The translations under genes were made by a program, and so were the position numbers. Shown here piece by piece: positions 58,351-64,000 of a stretch of DNA of 64,000 nucleotides (its first letter is position 1; each line of letters starts with the position of its first letter). The notes beneath the pieces are model-generated. The model saw only the letters and a list, made by a program, of their open reading frames with translations, searched no databases and was not told the origin of the DNA. Source of the DNA: Antitrichia curtipendula (lineage: Eukaryota > Streptophyta > Bryopsida > Hypnales > Leucodontaceae); NCBI GenBank assembly GCA_951230915.1, contig OX579635.1, positions 12,772,001 to 12,836,000 of the forward strand. The letters run 5' to 3'.

Positions 58351-61300
58351 GTGTCTTTTTTTCTTGAATTCAATTGGTTGCATTCAATCTAATCAAGAAC
58401 TTTTTGGAGATTAATTTTTTCTTTGTGACCAAAAATATTTTGTTGTAGCTTTCTTATGTCAATTTGGAATGATTTTTTCCTTCAACAACTTTACTTCTTC
58501 TATTTTCAAGTTGTGGAATTTCTAATAAAACTTTGAAATATTTCTATCCATTTTTTATACTTCTGGCAATCTTTGTTTTAATTAAAATCTTGAAGTCTTT
58601 TGGAAAAAAAAGGACTAATGCATTCCTTTATGAATTTGTTTTAAATGTTTTACATTGAATTAAATAATGGCACATGTACTTTTTTTTAAATGGTTTTGGT
58701 TTTTTTGAGTTATGGCAAATGAATCACCATCTGCTCAAAAGGTACATTCCACAAACCTACTATTACAAAGATAATGACATCCACCTCATCAATCAACCTA
58801 CACAAGCCCACCCACCTCATTATATACTTATCTTTAAGAATTCACCATACAACAAACAAGTAATAGACAAATGCATCAAAGCCCATCTAATTCTACTTGC
58901 ATCATCAAAGCTCATTCTTGTTCATTAAGTCCATTTAAGCTTGAAAATCTTGCCAAAGATCATGAAAAAATACCCAAGCTTACAAAGTACATGTAATTCA
59001 ATCCTAAATCAATCTAAATCTAAAAAATATACATTTAAATAAGCTATCTGAAATCAACAATAATTAGCAACAACGTAGAAATAGTTTAAAATAAAACAAA
59101 ACAATCAATCTAAACAAAAAATACTTTCTATACTAATTTAAGAAAAATAAACAAATAAATATAAAATTTATTATAATATCACTTACTATTCTTATCCCTA
59201 ATTAAAAAAATTGACAATAAAGGCTATGGGCAAATTGTAAGAACTAATATTATATATTCAGTGATAATTATAAAACCTTGATGCAAAATATGATCTTTTC
59301 ATTTATGCTCCATTGCCACTAGTTTAAGATTCAATGAATGTAAACATGTTCTTGAAGCTAACTTGTTGAAGCCACAAAGCAATTCATAGTTACATCCAAA
59401 TTCCATTTGTACCTTAGGTTTTATGATTTTTAATTTTAATGAGATTAAAAGAGCCATTGCTCAATTCATGAGTCTTCTATGGTTTTGTTCACTTTGAGTT
59501 TGAAGGGGTTTTGCATTGAATAAAGTGGACATGGTTCACAATTGGAATACTTTCTTTACCAAAAAATAATTATGCCAATATATTATCCAAGACACAAAAA
59601 CTAGACAACAAAATCATAAAACTACATAAGAGTTTTTCTAAGGAAGTTTAAATTAAATTAAATTGATAACTAGAAAAGATACAAGACAAAGCAACACTGA
59701 GAATTGCTCCAAAACTTGTGTAGTTGAGGACCTTGGAAAAACTTCTAGAGGATTATGGAAGTCTTTAGAAGTCTTATGGATGCTTCTGGATCTCTATAGA
59801 AACTTTTGGATTTCAATAGAAGGTCCTACAAAGTCCTAAAACACTATCAATATACTTAGAAGGTCTTTGAATGTCTATAACATATATATGACAAAAGATT
59901 TACTTGCAAATTAAAGAATGTCCAATAATTTTTGTGAAAGGGTAGATAAAATGGCTCGAAAGCATTTTAGAAGCGATTTTTTTCTATACCATTTCTAGGA
60001 GTTGCAAACTACAACATCTTGAGATCAAGACCATAAAAAAAAGCCTAATAAATGGTTTTTGAAATCCATTTCAAAACTTTGAAAAACTCATAAATCAAAT
60101 GAATTATTGCAATTGAAAGTTCTATGTATTAAAATCCAAATAGCACAACATTGTAAATATAAAATTTATATTTTCTTCTTTAAAATTTGTCTTTAATTTC
60201 GAAGTTCAAAATATATTTTTGCATTTTAACCTTCATTTTTATTTATCAAAATCCAAAATCATTCTATAATTATTCTAAAACTATTTTAATAAATGATATA
60301 AATGATATAATTTTATATGCATATATTACACATAAAAGATTACAATAATTTTATTTTTCCACCAAGACTTCTAAAAGAAAAAAATCTCTAGAAAAAAATA
60401 TTTATTCAAACATGAAAAATATTAGTATTTCATCAATCAATTTTATTAAGTCAAATTTAGCTTAATTGTGGTGATTTGAATGAAAGTCATTACCAAGGGT
60501 GTTTTGGTTGTAAATAAGAAAACAAATATTAGAGAAAATTTCATATTATTTTTTATGCCTATTTTAAAAACTTTATATTTTTATGATTATAGTTATCAAT
60601 TTATTTTCACTTTTTAGTTAATAAATTATAAAAATTATAATTTATTACAAAAATAATAGAGTGTTGTTTTTTGCAATCATAGAAAACACAAAGTCACATG
60701 TAACAAAAATATAACATTGAAACTCCAATATGATTTAAATGGATAAATTGAGATTGAAAACAAAATTCAACCATAAGACAATGGAATTTATCAATTAGGG
60801 GCTAGTTTGCAATTGTTAGAAACATATCCTCATTTCCTACCAATTTTCAATTTTTGCAACATATTGAAGTACCTTTTAAATAATAGCAAAAATGTAGTTA
60901 CAATTTTTAGTGCCTTGTAAAGCATTTTAAAAATAAAGGTTTGAAAAGGTGTAATCTTGAATTTGGGACTATAGTCTTTTTCAAAAGTAATTATCTAACA
61001 CCTCAATCAAATAAGAAGACCATTGGAAGTTTCAAACATTGTAAGTAGTCTAAATAGCTAGGAATGTGTCCACAACAATCATGCCTTCAAGCTTAAGCAA
61101 ACATTCTTGAATAATTGAGATTTTGACAGGAAAGCTGTTGCCAAGAAGAGGAGGCAAGTAGGCAAAAACAACATTTGTGAAGTATGAAACAAGTGAAATA
61201 CCTGCACATTCAACATATCACACATTGTTCTTGAAGTACTGATGGCATACACACTTTCTAAATACCGATATCTTACAACAAAAATATTATCATCAGTACT

Positions 61301-61662
61301 TTCCCTCTCAAAAACGCAGCTGCTCACTCTCTTTCAATCCGTCGCGGTATTATAGTGAAATACAATGAGAATAATGACACCCTAGACCACCTATCTACAA
61401 AAAAGGACAGATTTGACTGAATTATATGGCAAATTAGGGATTATTGTAGATAATTAAAAACGCAAGATGTACAATTCGTATATTCACAAGACTCATCTTC
61501 TAATTACCAACATTCAAAATTGTCCCTGCCAATATGTTTCTCCTGCTTTTCACAGTTTTCTCAGAGAGAGTAGCTGCACAAACAAAAAATACCAGTAATC
61601 AGCACAATCGAAATTACCACTCAGCCCATTCTCTAACTGTGTAAAATTTTGAATACAAATTT
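58351..61662. other. AT-rich intergenic DNA
   Basis: No gene is recognised over most of this span. A minus-strand stretch at 61315-61202 (ESTDDNIFVVRYRYLESVY, then a GT) reads like an exon and could belong to the coiled-coil gene that starts to the right, if that transcript splices further. No complete repeat boundaries are seen. Confidence 0.4.
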
Positions 61663-63267
61663 CTAAATGTCATCTCCCGAGTCCCAATTCAACAAGTGGG
61701 ACACCCACTGTGTCAGATGTATAATGTAAAGGAACAACTCATCAGCGACAACTGGTACATCTCCAATCACGAGGCAACGTACTAAAAAGAAGATTTGACA
61801 CACCTGCCGAGCACCCTGCATCAGCCGTCTGCTATCGCGCGATGATTCCACAACTAAACTGCTTGATCCATCTACTGCGTCCACTGCGCCACCTTTCAGT
61901 TTTGCCAATGCACTGATTTCCACACCTTCAGTGTCTTCACAATCTTTGACTTCCATTTCCTTCACGACAGGATTTCTTGATCTCTCAGGTGACAAATGTT
62001 GCTTGCCTCTTCTTCTCCCTGCAGAGCTGCGCTTGGGTAGCATTGTCTGTTCAACTAAACTACTCTTTGATGTGTCCGGAACCTTGCTGCGACGAACAGT
62101 ACCCTCATCAGAATTACGTTGCACGCTGCGAGCTGCTTTTCTCTGCTTAGATTGATATTCCTCTTCGTCATCGGTAGAGGAATCACTGACTTCATTATTA
62201 GCTTCTGCCCCCGACTTCAGTCCTGCAAAGCATTTCCAAGCGATGTGAGCTCTCCCTTTCTAAGGCTGTGAAATTGCAATCTTCAATCATAGGTCGACTT
62301 ACATTGACATTGCGCATATTGTGCAAGCCTCAGTATCAACTCCAGTCCCAATAATTCAGAAAAAAGCCTTAGATCGTAGTGAACAGCCATTGTTTGTTGA
62401 GCTTCGAAACTTGCCCAGACATGGAACCCAACCCTCAGGGGGGACAACGATTTTAATTCGTAGCATACCTGGAACCTTGTCACCATTTTGAAACTCCTGC
62501 GCGGTCGAAGGATTTGGTGCGGCTCCCTGCAAAGCGATGAGGCCCAAAAAACCATCATCCATGCCTTCCAGGTCTTCACCATTAACCAAAGAATCATGTT
62601 TAAAATGGAACTTCTTTACAGCAATATGGGAGGGTCCTTCTAAACTGCTGTCATGCTGATCACTTGATCCTTCCTCAACGTCTTCTGGCTTTGCATGAGT
62701 ACTTTTTGATTCAGCTAAGGTCTTCTTTCGCTCTGCAGTGCAGCTAGCTGACAAATTCGATTCCTTGTCACGATGGCTGGGAAATTTAAGCGCGCTTACA
62801 TCATCAAGGTGCCTTCGCAACGACCCATGCTTGTAATTCGTTGGCGCAGCCCGAGTATAATCATGTGCGGCTGAGTTCTGAGGAGTGGAAGGAACTAAAC
62901 CCCGACCAAGAACTGAATTGGGCCGATCGGTCGATGGGGACCTGTTAGGCATCGTCGCCAAAAGGGTGGCAGTATCGTCACATTCGTCCTCTACAAGACA
63001 ATCCCCTGGTTGACTAGTTTTGACCTCTAAGAGCCTCACTTGAGGATGTCCTTTCCGCTTTTTAAAGACTCCTTCGCTGGGACTCATCAACCCTGATCTA
63101 TTGACAGCGTCCAATTGAGTTTTTTGCATCTCCTCTAGGATATCCCCCTTTCTCTTCAACTCTGCTTTCAGCTTTCTAATTGTCTCTTGCAAGCTCCCAA
63201 CCTTACATTCTATGTCCTGCGAACGTCTTTTTTCTAAGAGCAATCTCCTCTCCGCATCAACAAGCTG
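61663..63267 (-). CDS. Unidentified coiled-coil protein, 3' part, two exons visible
   Basis: Exons 63267-62469 and 62222-61663; GT..AG borders and phase 1 agree. The visible part encodes 452 residues; the 5' exons lie further right and may be outside the window. It begins with a coiled coil (LVDAERRLLLEKRRSQDIE, then LQETIRKLKAELKRKGDILE), then a long Ser-, Lys- and acidic-rich region with basic runs (KKRKG, RRRGK), suggesting a nuclear protein. The last 45 residues after MQGARQ are hydrophobic and start with a GTGTGT donor-like sequence, so the true transcript may splice there and continue to an exon near 61315-61202. I do not recognise the family. Confidence 0.6.
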
Positions 63268-64000
63268 CTAACACACCAATAATATAATATTAAACTCATA
63301 ATAATATCACATAGACTTGAGAAAGAGTTATCATGTATATGGTAAGGTAGAACAGCCCATTAAGGTCAAAAGAGGCATGACGAGCCATGCCAGACACCTA
63401 GGGAATGACCCCATTACAATCACAATTTGGGACGCAATCAAGGTCTTAGGTGACAATAATAGAGTGATTATTGACCTCATTAGGAACTTCCAGCTTTTCA
63501 ATTTAAATTCATTGTAGGAAGTGATTTTATTAGGCCTTTGACGTCAAGAAATACTGTGATTGCTTTAGGTGAGTAAGATGAGCATTATGGATACAGTTTT
63601 TGTTGGTTTTGGGTAGTCTAAGACTCATTTGAGAAGAACACCTTACAAATTCATAAAAAATTCATACTTTGTTGAAAAAATATAATTTCGACAGCTCTTG
63701 TCATTTCTCACACTTGTCTTTATGTGCGAAAAAAATTGAAAAAAATTGAGCAATGGCATGGGGGCAGACTCCTAATTCTGACCATGATGGGCTATTTTAC
63801 TTTAACAAGAACACCAGGTGAACTTTTGCTTGGCGCTTATTTCCTGAAAAGAAAAAAAACTATGTATTTCCTACATATTTCGCTTCTTTGCTTCTATTTA
63901 AAATTTAAAATAATTCGGTAAAAACTCCACATTTCACAAAACAACAGGGTATCCTGAAGCGACGCTGAGAAGACCTCTTATTGGAGAGGTTCCTGATGTA
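63268..64000. other. Intron or upstream sequence of the coiled-coil gene
   Basis: The acceptor before 63267 implies an intron here. No further exon is certain before the window ends, though the last 60 bases are less AT-rich and could be coding. Confidence 0.45.

Noticed and set aside
1..64000. tRNA, rRNA or snRNA genes
   Set aside because: I looked for T-loop (GGTTCRA) and paired acceptor patterns and for conserved rRNA or snRNA words and found none that fold plausibly; a covariance-model scan would be decisive.

Overview
The window looks like nuclear DNA of a land plant. The evidence is: spliceosomal introns with GT..AG borders, a Ty1/copia element primed by initiator tRNA-Met, a plant-type O-fucosyltransferase gene, Agenet-domain sequences, and a very AT-rich background with few genes. 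I cannot name the species. The low gene density and many decayed transposons suggest a large, repeat-rich genome, perhaps a non-flowering plant (inference).

Layout. 1-15.4 kb: gene-poor and AT-rich, with small inverted-repeat transposons. 15.47-21.6 kb (minus): an apparently intact 11-exon O-fucosyltransferase-like gene whose splice phases all agree (615 codons). 22.9-25.3 kb (plus): a broken Sas10/UTP3-like gene fragment carrying two 302-bp MITEs, one of them inside an exon. 25.9-28.9 kb: a decayed tandem-Agenet gene plus several TTAA-flanked elements. 30.9-31.9 kb: an unidentified decayed coding region. 33.2-35.2 kb (minus): a 662-codon single-exon gene joining a ubiquitin-conjugating (E2) fold to an F-box-like segment. 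35.6-36.2 kb: a minisatellite. 37.7-42 kb: a cluster of TTAA-type elements, two of them head-on. 45.9-55.9 kb: a four-level transposon nest. 56.2-57.2 kb: a second copy of the Agenet region. 61.7-63.3 kb (minus): the 3' part of an unidentified coiled-coil gene.

The nest is the clearest structure. A decayed Ty3/gypsy element (minus) is split by a Tc1-like DNA transposon (plus; 27-bp terminal inverted repeats, TA duplication). The Tc1 transposase frame is split near its C-terminus by a copia element (minus; 5-bp duplication, 155-156-bp LTRs). The copia polyprotein frame is split by a 255-bp MITE (4-bp duplication). The copia element also carries, antisense between its RNase H domain and 3' LTR, an open frame for an RNase H1 hybrid-binding (viroplasmin-like) domain.

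The most novel signal is a dispersed family of non-autonomous elements with ends resembling CCCCTAAAGG inside TTAA duplications. A paralogous empty site within this window supports one insertion. TTAA duplication with CCC-starting ends is the hallmark of piggyBac, which is not a typical plant superfamily. No transposase for this family is visible here.
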